A DNA stretch of 10,105 bases, taken from positions 13,188 to 23,292 of the forward strand of contig UZAE01013362.1 in assembly GCA_900617975.1 (NCBI GenBank). Direction: 5' to 3'. A program made the translations under genes and the position numbers. The number at the start of each line of letters is the position of its first letter. The first letter of the stretch is position 1. The stretch comes from Rodentolepis nana (lineage: Eukaryota > Platyhelminthes > Cestoda > Cyclophyllidea > Hymenolepididae). Below, one piece after another: positions 1 to 8,242 of this stretch. The notes beneath the pieces are model-generated. The model was given only the letters and a program-made list of their open reading frames with translations, made no database searches and was not told where the DNA came from.

Positions 1-820
1 CGGATTCGGACTCAAACCCACAAAAAGGATAAACACTTAAATTAAAATAGTTGTACTGATAATGAAATGATCCAAGGGGTATATAATACTAAATAAATAG
101 TATTTTAATTCCTGGGCTTTATTCGTAATCTTTTTTCCATCCGCTATTAGACAATTTTACAGTTTTCCTCCTTTGTATGATTACTCGCGGTTAAAATTAT
201 CAACTTCTTGTTGTGTCATACGGAATAATAGTAATATATATATAGAAAATCTATAGGAACTTAATTGCTTATTATCAGACATTAACGAACTAGCATTAAT
301 CAATACTGGGTTTGGTTTAATTTGGAAATTGACAAAACAATAAGCTCCTAATAATCTATATATTGCGTTTTCATGTGCCTTCGGCAAAAAACAAAGATAA
401 TGACTAGTAAGGAAGAAAATTAGTGGCAGCAATACCTAATTACTACACAAGCGACTGAGTAAGAAGCCAGTAAGCAACCACTTATGCCAAGTATATTTAC
501 TTTCATAACGCTGCAGGAAGCCTTTTCCAACGAGTCCGAACAATTGCAGTTATACGGTCACATCAATGAGGACCTAGCAATACTATAATAGAAGTGCATA
601 ATGAAGGTGATATCAGAAATATGAACAATTTAATTAAAAAAAACTAAAGTACAGATAAGTTATGTTTTAGTCATCGGAAGATTAGAAACGATAAGATCCC
701 TAAGGAAAAAGCAAATAATAACTTCATTGAAAGCAAAGAAACTATACATATATCATTAAAAATACTGATAGGGAAGATTTTGGCGAAAGAATGTATAAAC
801 TTTACTGGATATACCCTAGC
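1..820. other. AT-rich spacer, no gene recognised
   Basis: This stretch lies downstream of the cytochrome b561-type gene, which runs on the minus strand and stops at 821. It is AT-rich with many stops in all frames. A minus-strand open frame at 181-432 has no recognisable domain and a composition like translated AT-rich spacer, so I do not call it a gene. The first 20 bases, read on the minus strand, faintly resemble a tRNA/SINE B box, but the window edge cuts the context off. The proximal part probably contains the 3' UTR of the b561 gene. Confidence 0.6.
629..634 (-). terminator. possible poly(A) signal of the b561 gene
   Basis: On the minus strand this reads ATTAAA, the common variant of AATAAA. 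It lies about 190 nt past the stop codon of the cytochrome b561-type gene. I saw no AATAAA on the minus strand between the stop and this point. In DNA this AT-rich such a hexamer is expected often by chance, so the call rests on position only. Confidence 0.25.
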
Positions 821-1539
821 CTATCTTGATTTTTCGGCGTTCTTAACTTGAGGAGGGGTGTTGGTCACGGGGGCATAATGTCCAGCAAAGTACCTGTCGT
901 AGATCTGTGTCGAGACAATGATGAAAAGAAGACAAAGGAGGAGGATAAGAATATAATCAACAAGCATTCGAACACCTTGGTCTTGTATGGAATCCACCAG
1001 AGCTCTTTGTTGAAACCACTCACTACGAAAACCAAGGCCAGTTACCAGGCAACCGAGGGAAAAGAAAATTGCTCCAGAAATTGCATGCATTTTCCGCGAA
1101 ATGCTCGGCTTCATCCAACGTTTCATAAAACCACAAGATTTGAGAAAGCCAAAAATGACTTGTAGCAGACCGTGGAAAATGAAAAGAATACCCAGGATAC
1201 CATGCCAAGATTTCAAACGTGGACGATTGTTATCCCTTTTCACTTTGTCAATAACTGCACTACCGGCAATAATCACAATAATGCCCAATGTCTGCAATAA
1301 GGCATGCAAATTATACTAAAAATTAAAAGCTATAATCAGTAAAAATTTCGAACCTTTTTAATGGCATTGGCTGTGGGAACCAGAGAACTGAATTTATTGT
1401 AAACAATGATTCCTTGCAGAGAAAATCCATAGAGGCCAACTAGCATTAGCAGAGGATGCCAAACAAATAAAGTTTTAAAGGGATAAGCAAAGTATATGGC
1501 AAAAAGAATTAGAACCAAAATCGTCAAATGAACAGCCAT
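821..1539 (-). CDS. CYB561D2: cytochrome b561 domain-containing transmembrane reductase (CYB561D1/D2 type), two exons
   Basis: Coding exons are 1539-1354 and 1315-821 on the minus strand, joined in phase 0 across a 38-nt intron, giving about 226 residues. The family comprises six-helix membrane proteins with two b-type haems that pass electrons across a membrane, usually from ascorbate; D2 proteins are linked to ferric reductase activity on endomembranes. Visible here are six hydrophobic segments, at about residues 2-20, 28-47, 65-84, 98-120, 137-158 and 175-200. The four haem-ligand histidines are H28 (in FVWHP), H66 (LHALLQ), H100 (SWHGILG) and H139 (MHAISG). Their spacings of 38, 34 and 39 equal those of human CYB561D2 as I remember it, which supports both the family call and the splice. 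The ATG at 1539 is the first Met after an in-frame stop. Human CYB561D2 has about 20 more N-terminal residues, so an upstream exon may be missing. The short polar tail after the last helix is unremarkable. Family is near certain; D1 versus D2 is less so. Confidence 0.88.
1316..1353 (-). other. 38-nt spliceosomal intron in the b561 gene
   Basis: The donor is AAAAAG|GTTCGA, weak beyond the GT, and the acceptor is TTTTTAG|TATAAT, strong. Without splicing the first exon hits TGA within five codons and the second has TAG directly before its first codon. Removing 38 nt joins lysine 62 to tyrosine 63 and gives exactly the family spacing between the first two haem histidines. An alternative donor 27 nt earlier would remove nine residues and break that spacing. 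Confidence 0.85.
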
Positions 1540-1725
1540 TTTACCACAGATCAATGGAGCCAGTTCGCAACCAGGCTCCTTGACGCACAGGGGTACTTAA
1601 TAAAGGTGATTGTAGTGCACATCAGTGAAAAATTAAATCAAGCTGAATTAGTGGAAAACCGGATCTACCTCAAGATGAACTATTTCGGATTTGTTTTAAA
1701 ATGGATAAATCATCCATCCAAATAA
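1540..1725 (-). other. 5' flank of the b561 gene with possible upstream exon
   Basis: An ATG at 1717-1715 (minus) opens a 15-codon frame starting MDDLSILKQIRN, loosely like the N-terminus of human CYB561D2. The frame hits TGA at 1672-1670, one base before a good donor (GAG|GTAGAT at 1668). An acceptor-like TTTATTAAG ends at 1596. The likeliest reading is a non-coding first exon with a small upstream frame, spliced over about 73 nt to the exon holding the ATG at 1539. A weak alternative donor (GTTCAT, 1680) joined to the same acceptor would instead extend the protein by some 36 residues. Confidence 0.3.
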
Positions 1726-2501
1726 AAAAATAAATAATTTAAAAAACTTCTGAGTAGGTCATTATCATCGAAGTTGCAAATAGGTTGCATGTATTAAATC
1801 TTTCCAAATTTAAATAAATATAAATTACAAATTTATTGCATTTATGTACATTTACATAGTCTGATGAATTTAGCAAAATTTAAAATGGCTATTCCAAAAT
1901 GGAATGTTTTGAACTCAAAACAATAGTTTCTACTATGTAATCAATTTATATTAAAGGTTAATGTTTCATTCGTAGAAAGACTTTTCAAAGGTAACACAAC
2001 TGTCAATAAGATAATTCTGAAATAAATGTCCACATGAAAGAATTATTATCATAACTATAGCCACAGCTAATTCTACCAAAAATTTTTTCATCATTCATAG
2101 ACATACCCTTTTTCAATGAAATCTTGCTAGTCTATAAGCGTTGATGTGTAATAGAAAAAGCTGCCTGCCTCAAACATTTATTTACGATGAATTGAGCAAT
2201 AATCAAACGATCTGTTAGATAAATGGTAAAAAGGGAAAATCGGTAGCAAATTTCATAAATTCGTTTTCTGATTTTGAGTTTACATTTACACATGATTCAA
2301 TAAAACATTAAATCTACCTTTTTCCCTCTGCATCTAGAAGGATGTGCCTAGACAGTGGAAAACAAAAAGAATTCTCAAGATTCGTGGATGCTAAGACGAT
2401 TAGCAATGTTTTGCAAAGAAATAATTCAAGTTTACGTTTAAAACTATATTTTCATTGCATCTCCCATTCTAGAACACTTAATTGAAGGTAATTGACGATA
2501 T
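1726..2501. other. AT-rich spacer, nothing recognised
   Basis: No protein family, RNA gene or repeat array was recognised on either strand. The longest plus-strand frame with an ATG is at 2342-2485 (47 codons), ends in ordinary spacer and has no familiar motif. The minus-strand promoter of the b561 gene should lie at the left edge, but I see no distinctive core element. Confidence 0.55.
2489..2501 (+). repeat. left copy of a 13-bp direct repeat
   Basis: TAATTGACGATAT occurs here and again at 2806-2818. The two copies bracket a 304-bp segment that is more GC-rich than its surroundings. This could be a target-site duplication of a short insertion, but 13-mer matches at this distance are not very unlikely in AT-rich DNA. 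Confidence 0.4.
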
Positions 2502-2805
2502 TTATATCAAAATGGCAGGCGTTTTGATAGTTATCAATAGCCCTTTACTTGACTTCAGGCTTCACAGAGGAGAAGGAACTTCAAAGTGGAAAAAAAGTCG
2601 AGAGGGGGGGGGGGAAGAGAGTGTTTCAAGTATGTAAAAAAGACTGACACTAAGGTCGAGTACTGTGAAAGTGGTGAATATGACATAGAGTGGGGTCGTG
2701 GTAGTTTGAAGTCATGAGTCAACTGGCGGTTCAGAGACTTTTTTTGCCGAATGAGATTACGTTGCACAGGGTGCACCACGTAGAGGTAAGTCTATCGCAC
2801 ACTCC
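2502..2805. other. GC-richer island: possible exon or short insertion
   Basis: Base composition changes at about 2555 and returns to AT-rich after about 2800. The island holds an 11-G run (2604-2614) and, on the plus strand, a small open frame ending at a strong donor (2714-2785). On the minus strand 2555-2779 is open for 74 codons, but the translation has no known motif and a proline run templated by the G tract. I see no terminal inverted repeats and no poly(A) tail. A first exon of the zinc-finger gene and a short non-autonomous element are both possible. Confidence 0.35.
2714..2785 (+). CDS. candidate first exon or upstream ORF, 24 codons ending at a splice donor
   Basis: ATG at 2714 opens a frame of 24 codons (begins MSQLAVQRLF, ends VHHVE) that ends in phase 0 exactly at GAG|GTAAGT, a near-perfect metazoan donor. 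An in-frame TAG at 2702 precedes the ATG, so the frame starts here. No matching coding exon is visible before 3954. If spliced to the acceptor at 3953 it would add three codons and stop at TAA 3963-3965, overlapping the zinc-finger ATG. It would then be an upstream ORF rather than part of a larger protein. The peptide itself is not recognised. Confidence 0.3.
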
Positions 2806-2818
2806 TAATTGACGATAT
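2806..2818 (+). repeat. right copy of a 13-bp direct repeat
   Basis: Identical to 2489-2501. Bases just outside the two copies differ, as expected for either a target-site duplication or chance. Confidence 0.4.
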
Positions 2819-3739
2819 ATGATTTGATAAGTGACGCATTCTAACACACTTATTGTAAATAGTGCATTATATTTATTTATAAAATCATTGAGCACGTGAC
2901 AAGAAATGAAGAGCGTTTCGAGGTGCTGCAATTAGAGTAACAATTTGTGGTAAACAAATTAAAGAACTAAATATTCATGCTGGTTTTATATATTACCTAA
3001 TGAACTCGTCTTTTAAAAGGAAATTGGAACTATTCCCGTTTTGCATTTCTAATAATTTCGTTTTAAATTAATACTCGCTTACTATATTGATATATCGATG
3101 TCGAATTTTCTGCATGAAGCATCATCCTGATTTGTCTTTCTTTTCATATCAAAACTAATTTTCCAAAGCGCACGTGCAAAAATTTATTCATATTGACATT
3201 CACTTTCATGTAAGCATGATCAGCACATTTAGAAGGAGCCACAGATGTATATTTTAATATATTTTTAGATATATATCAGTGCATATATATGTGATTACAA
3301 ATATAGTCAAATGCATTTTGTTGTTCGTTATTCATATAGGAAGTGGAAAAACTGTATTTATAAAATATCAGAAAAATATAGATTTAATACATAAAATATC
3401 AATGCCACCCGACGCTTAGTAAACCAATTTACAAGAGATAACAGCAACCTGTTTGAGCCACCGTAATTCGGCTGAATGGAAAAAATTAACAAGACTTGGG
3501 CATTATTAAAGTAGGTCATATAAGTTTAACTGATAAAATATTTGTAAAGTATGTCAACAAATATTCTAATATTAGAAGAAATCGAGAACTCTTCGGAAAA
3601 GTTATAAACCTGAAAATTATATAGTGAAAGTTCAAAATTATTAGATATTTAAATAAAAAAATATATTTAGAAATAAAATTAAATTTTAAAAAATATTTAT
3701 TCCCAAAAACGTCATCAATTTGTTAAATAACTTTTGGTA
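2819..3739. other. very AT-rich spacer or intron
   Basis: No open frame, RNA gene or mobile-element motif was recognised. It contains alternating TA runs around 3250-3300 and A/T runs around 3640-3700. If the donor at 2786 is used with the acceptor at 3953, this is most of a 1,168-nt 5' intron of the zinc-finger gene. Confidence 0.5.
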
Positions 3740-3964
3740 TATGTTTGTTTAAGTCGGCACGTTTGAAGCTTGGTTCCACTTTTGTGGGATCCATATTGTC
3801 CTTGAGTCGGTCTGTGGTTTGTTGTTTTAATTGCTTGCAATTTTGTTTGTATCAACATATTATAAACGCGTTTTATTTGTTATTTATCTAGTGGAGAGTT
3901 TTCCTACATCTATCCTTTCCTTGGTTAATAAAACGTTTTAATTATCTGTGTAGGCTGATTCATA
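3740..3964 (+). promoter_or_regulatory. 5' region of the zinc-finger gene with splice acceptor at 3953
   Basis: Composition becomes less extreme here. A TATA-like TATTATAAA sits at about 3860. A pyrimidine-rich stretch leads to TGTGTAG, with AG ending at 3953, so an exon could begin at 3954, 11 nt before the ATG at 3965. The acceptor could serve a 5' UTR intron or, in lineages that use it, spliced-leader addition. Nothing here tells these apart, and no promoter element is convincing. Confidence 0.4.
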
Positions 3965-6148
3965 ATGAATGACCAAGCTATGAATGAGGAAACAACTTCA
4001 GTTATCATGAATCCAGACGGTACATATACCGCTATTCCTTATGGTGCCACTGCTGACAATGGACAGGTTTACCTGTCTCTCAATGACCTAGGAATACAAA
4101 ACGATGGTGATGAGATCATGGTGATAGCTGCGGATGATAATATAGATGTCGCAACGCTGGAGAATTTAATTGCTTCTGGCGCGGTAACAACCGTCACTGG
4201 TGAAAATGGAACCGAATACGTTCAAATTGGTGATCAAGGCCTTATTGATGGAACTCAGTTGTTTGAAGTGGCCTCAGACCAAATGCAGTTTTATGATCCT
4301 ACCACTAAGACCTATTACGGTGTTCCTAACATGGTTTCTGGTGCAGCTGGACCTTTTGTAAATCTGTCTAATGCTCAGCCTGGTGGAATAACTTATAAGT
4401 GTCCATCTTGTCCTGCTCTGTACTCTAATGCCAATGCATTCACTAAACACATGAGGGAGAAGCATTTCGTGAAAGTCTACACTTGCCGTCAATGCGATGA
4501 GTTTTTCGAAACCCTAAGCCAACTCTTTTTACATGCCCGTCGTAGTCATGTCGACCCCAAGAAACCAAAGCGCAACCCTGCCAATTACAAATTCCATTGC
4601 GACCAGTGTAGTTACATGACCAATAATGGCGGTACAATGGAACATCATAAACGAGCTCACACTGGTGAGAAACCTTTTGTTTGTGATGTCTGCAATAAGC
4701 GTTTCGCTCAAAAAGCTAACATGAAAACCCATCGTAATCGTCACATTTACCGAGATAAGATTTTTCGATGTGAAACTTGTAACAAGGCTTTTTCTTCATA
4801 CGATATCTACCTGGCTCATTTGAGAACTCGTGAGCACGAGTTACGAGAACATTTTGCAATGATGGCCTCTTCTCAACTTCATCTTGAATGTTTGGGTTGC
4901 TCACTATCATTTGATAGTATCTATAACCTCAATAAGCACACTCGTGGCTGCAGAATTGTTCGATCCTTGCAAACTAAATTCCGTTGCCTACCTTGCAACG
5001 CCTATGTCAGTGACGTTTCCGCCCTTAAAGCCCACGTCAAAGCACATGAAGGAAGTCAAATTATCTCGTGCCCAGTTTGTGGTGAGCGTGGTTTCCCGGG
5101 TTTCAACCAACTTAACCACCACATCACTCGTGCCCACGCTCTTAAAGTTAATCGTCGACATGTATGCCGTTATTGTGAAAGCACCTTCGAACAAAAGAAG
5201 GACCTAGATGCCCATATTCGTAGCATGCATGCTGAGGAGAGGAATGCTAGGCAGTCTAGAGGTGCCGTTGGTCGACTCAAGTGTCGATACGAACCTTGTG
5301 AATTCACAACAAACTCGATTATGCTCTTGGATAGGCACCATGATCAGCATAGACGACAGGAGGAAGATGGTGAAGATGGTATGTCATTGCCACCGGCTCG
5401 TTATGCACCAAGTACAAAAAGGAGGCGATATAGAGGAAGCAAGTTTGATACTCTTTATGGAGAAGATGAAGAACAAGAATTCATTGAGGGAGAAGAATAT
5501 GAAGTTGGCGATGGAGGAGAAATGGCTAGCGTTTCTGATGGTATGCAATCCTGTTCATTTTTATCCTGACATAAATTTCCATTCTGATAACTTGGGTTTT
5601 GTCCGTCGTTTTTAACAGGAACAGTGGTAAAACCAGCAAATCGAAGTGAACTGGCGGAGGAGTCAATGGAAGATGAAGAGGCTTTGAGACCTTATGTTGG
5701 AAAGAAGGGAGAACCATCTTCATCTCGCCGTTCAATGCACACTCCATCTATATCAAGACACCATTTGGCTCACCAGACAGCTTCAGCACCTGCCAGCCGT
5801 CGGGCAACTCGAGCTAGACGTCTTCCAGCTTGGTACAAGGATTACGATACAGAATTCATTGGTGGTGGTGATGAGTCTCCACCACATGTTCCTGATTACC
5901 CCACTAGGCGGTACACTCCAACCGTTCCCCGTGCTAATGAAATTGAACAACTTACTACTGCCCTTGAGGTGCCATCAACTGCTCTTAATACTAATGCTGC
6001 TGGAGATGCGCCTGTAGAAGAGCAGGTCACCATTCCAACGGAAGAGTGGAACGTAGTTGTCTATGACGACGAGGAACCAATCACCAACGAGCCACAACAG
6101 GTTGTCGTAGAAATCCATCAGCAAGAACACCCTGGAGCCACTTCATAG
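3965..6148 (+). CDS. ten-finger C2H2 zinc-finger protein, two coding exons
   Basis: Exons 3965-5540 and 5619-6148, joined in phase 1, give about 701 residues. It is probably a nuclear DNA-binding regulator. Residues 1-140 are acidic and finger-free. Ten fingers follow, with Cys/His ligands at C146/C149/H162/H167, C174/C177/H190/H195, C212/C215/H228/H232, C240/C243/H256/H260, C269/C272/H285/H291, C309/C312/H325/C329, C341/C344/H357/H361, C369/C372/H385 or H386/H391, C401/C404/H417/H422 and C440/C445/H458/H462. Finger 6 is C2HC, and finger 10 has four residues between its cysteines. Only fingers 3 and 4 are joined by the classic TGEKP linker; the others have irregular spacers of up to about 17 residues. 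Basic clusters KRRRYRGSK (485-493) and RRATRARR (586-593) are likely nuclear localisation signals. Acidic stretches lie at about 466-520 and 540-546 and near the end (675-678). The ATG at 3965 follows an in-frame TAA at 3950-3952. Loosely CTCF/ZFY-like in style, but I cannot assign an orthologue. Confidence 0.9.
5541..5618 (+). other. 78-nt intron in the zinc-finger gene, with tandem acceptors
   Basis: The donor is GATG|GTATGC and the acceptor TTTTTAACAG|GAACAG. Retention would add eight residues and stop at TGA 5567-5569. Splicing to 5619 restores a continuous frame to 6148. A second AG six bases later (ending 5624) is also in frame and would replace Gly-Thr-Val with a single Val. The first AG follows the better pyrimidine tract and is the likely main site. 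Confidence 0.88.
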
Positions 6149-6600
6149 TTGTCTAAACCCCCTTCAGTGTTTCTATTGTACATATATAACCAATTACATT
6201 TCCACTCCACAATCTCCCTTTTCTAGTAGACCGTCCCTTCTCTCTCCAACTATACTGTATTTGTGTGCTGAATCTATATCAATCACAAGGGTATTTTTAT
6301 GTGCATGCATGTATGTTAATTTGCACCTCTTGCTATCTCCTTTTGGCTCCCTCCTTGTTATTATTTTTAATAGTCATTACAATATGCACCGAGGATAGTC
6401 TCTGTTTTATAACATGCAAGTGTTGGGGAGGGTGGATTTCAAGTGCGTGGTTCCTGGCATGGAAACATCGTGGCTCTATAGGACTGCTCCAAGATGAGTA
6501 CTGGAGAAAAGTCCTTGAACAGGTTTTAGAAAAGCCTGGCATTGAAGTAGGGTCTAAGATTATAAGTTGGGGAAATTTTCCCAAAAATCAAGACTAAGGG
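6149..6600 (+). other. probable 3' UTR of the zinc-finger gene
   Basis: The composition stays richer in C and G than the spacer, with pyrimidine-rich runs at about 6200-6260 and 6320-6360. No AATAAA or ATTAAA is present between the stop and about 6850, so the 3' end must use a variant signal or lie further on. A plus-strand open frame at 6265-6597 has no early ATG and no recognised domain; its last third (6420-6597) is the most coding-like and could be an unrecognised exon. A short near-palindrome GGGAAA/TTTCCC lies at about 6571-6583. Confidence 0.45.
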
Positions 6601-6887
6601 ATTTCATTGAACTAAGATCTGCCTGGAAATGTGTTGAGTAGCTGTATAGGTTATAGATGTCTAAAAGGGTAGAAGAAAGCGCGTTTACAACCTGAGGGGC
6701 TCGATATTTATATTTTAGTTTGGTGCTCATCACATATATAGGTATAATCCACAGATGATCGTTGGTGTTTATGATGTAGACAATGTCTGATTGCGAGTAC
6801 ACGCAATGAAAAAAACAGCTCTTATTAAGGATGATAAAATAGATTACTATCAAACTAGTTATAATTTTTGAGTAAATTCTATATTCT
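6601..6887. other. spacer, nothing recognised
   Basis: AT-rich with stops in all frames. No gene, repeat or RNA structure stood out. Confidence 0.5.
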
Positions 6888-7640
6888 AAAGTGACATTAC
6901 ATGCTCATCTACCTATTCATGGCTTTAGGGACGAAGAAATTGTAAAAAATGCTATAATAACCCCCCCCCCACTCCCATTGAATCTAACTGATGGAAGAGA
7001 TTTGAACATAATGGGCAGGAGATCGTCTAGATGGCTATGAGTCCAATAGAAATATTTAGTGACAGAACATTAAATGTGGACAACTCATTGCTATCATAAG
7101 TCAAATATAGTACTCTTGGCATCTTGAAGTAATTATAATCATTCTTATCCCATTTCATACCCTCATTGGACTACTTCGTCGGCCTTCAGATACAACGGTG
7201 TGATTGGAATTTTGCTAAGTCGATGGGTTGGCAATGGTTAATACTAAGAGATCACATTGGATTTCAAAGACTTTTTACTAAATTGCCAAATTGAGTGTGG
7301 TTAATCACGCTATTGCTAAAATGGCATGGATACTACTAAAAGACTCACTCAAACGAAGAACAAACTCTACTAACGCCTCGTCTTTCAAAAATACCACATT
7401 AATAAGCTCGCTAAAAAGTAGTACGAATAATTATAGAAATAATGTAGGTAATAACCACTAAGACCTTTTAGTTTTCAATAAGCTGATCGTAATCATGCAT
7501 CATTTGAATCGTGATGTGCGAAAATTTGAACAACTTCTCGACACAGTATTCAACTGGTTAAGTGACTGTTCGCAGGTTTAAAAATCAGTGGTCTGGTTTT
7601 GCGCAATTATCACAACTTCAAAAGCCGAAACTTCAACAAC
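6888..7640 (+). mobile_element. decayed Ty1/copia-like pol relic (reverse transcriptase and RNase H)
   Basis: No long frame survives, but copia-type landmarks appear in order on the plus strand. HGFRDEEIV (6918-6944) resembles the family block with an N/H-G followed by EEIYM. WKRF (6992-7003) and GYESN (7033-7047) follow. LNVDN (7070-7084) sits at the YVDD catalytic site, with the second Asp replaced by Asn. LDYFVGLQI (7166-7192) matches the FLG-x-x-I block. The distance from the catalytic site to that block is 102 nt (34 codons), close to the 35 I count in Drosophila copia. Then GILLS (7206-7220), a piece resembling the block before RNase H (about 7510-7557), and TTSKAET (7612-7632) at the STTEAEY position. 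Several stops, frame changes and two gaps of about 40 nt, one by a 10-C run (6961-6970), show it is dead. Element ends and LTRs were not found. Confidence 0.5.
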
Positions 7641-8047
7641 CAAAATGAAGCACCTTCACAACATTTCATTAGTTCCTCCACAATTGAACAGAACTCGAAA
7701 TAGATTTAACAAATCGGAATGCCACCACAGTTTGGGTAAGAAGTACTACTTTTATACTAGTTTCCAAATGCCACTAAAAATTAACAAACAGGCACAAACT
7801 ATTATAAATAATCTACCCTCCCAAGTGAGACTGGCGCCCACGTCAAATACAAATCAATGAGGTTGAGACAATTTATTCATGTATTCAGCAAAAAAGTTGT
7901 ACAGAGAAATAATAAAGCGAAAAACCCTTAGAGTTGATAGATGGAAACAACTATGATACATTTGCAAGATCCACGCTTTGGTAATGACAGCAAAAAACAG
8001 ACTTAACAACGAACATTCTATACCAACGTGACCCAATAATCAGATGA

Positions 8048-8242
8048 CTACACTTAAACGCACGCCAAAAACAATTTCAAACCAAACTTGTTGTAAAACA
8101 AGTTGACAGGATATTGAATCAGAAATGCACAAAGAAAAAGATCTGGGATGAAAGGAGAACTGGCAGAAAAGAGCAAGAAGTTCGGCTTGGCAATAATCGA
8201 CATCTACAGGCCAAGCTGGTAGAAAAATATCAAATCATTTAA
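8048..8242 (+). other. 64-codon open frame without start codon, lysine-rich
   Basis: Open from just after a TGA at 8045-8047 to TAA at 8240-8242, with no Met. The translation is rich in Lys, Arg, Gln and Glu (for example KKKIWDERRTGRKEQEVRL) and its second half is less AT-rich than its flanks. It may be an internal exon, a scrap of a retroelement gag or pol, or chance. No family is recognised. Confidence 0.2.
8085..8104 (+). other. 8-bp perfect hairpin with GTAA tetraloop
   Basis: AACTTGTT (8085-8092) and AACAAGTT (8097-8104) are exact reverse complements separated by GTAA, a GNRA-type loop in RNA. It lies inside the 8048-8242 open frame. No U-run follows and no RNA gene is evident, so function is doubtful. 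Confidence 0.3.

Noticed and set aside
1..20. Minus-strand resemblance to a tRNA/SINE B box
   Set aside because: The sequence is cut by the window edge, no A box or cloverleaf can be seen, and the match to the B-box consensus is partial.
181..432. Minus-strand 83-codon open frame
   Set aside because: No domain, no splice or start context, and a composition typical of translated AT-rich spacer.
848..1319. Plus-strand open frames over the b561 gene
   Set aside because: They are antisense shadows; the minus strand carries four correctly spaced haem histidines and six membrane helices.
1345..1355. GGTTCGAAA on the minus strand as a tRNA B box
   Set aside because: It spans the donor of the 38-nt intron and no tRNA fold surrounds it.
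4274..5207. Other-frame and antisense open frames inside the zinc-finger gene
   Set aside because: They overlap the finger-coding frame, have no domains, and are explained by its less AT-rich composition.
5541..5569. Zinc-finger protein ending at TGA 5567 (534 residues)
   Set aside because: The frame enters a clear GT-AG intron at 5541; splicing extends it in frame by 175 residues with similar composition. It could only be an intron-retention product.
6571..6583. GGGAAA/TTTCCC near-palindrome as an NF-kappaB-type site
   Set aside because: A single match in a probable 3' UTR, with no promoter nearby.
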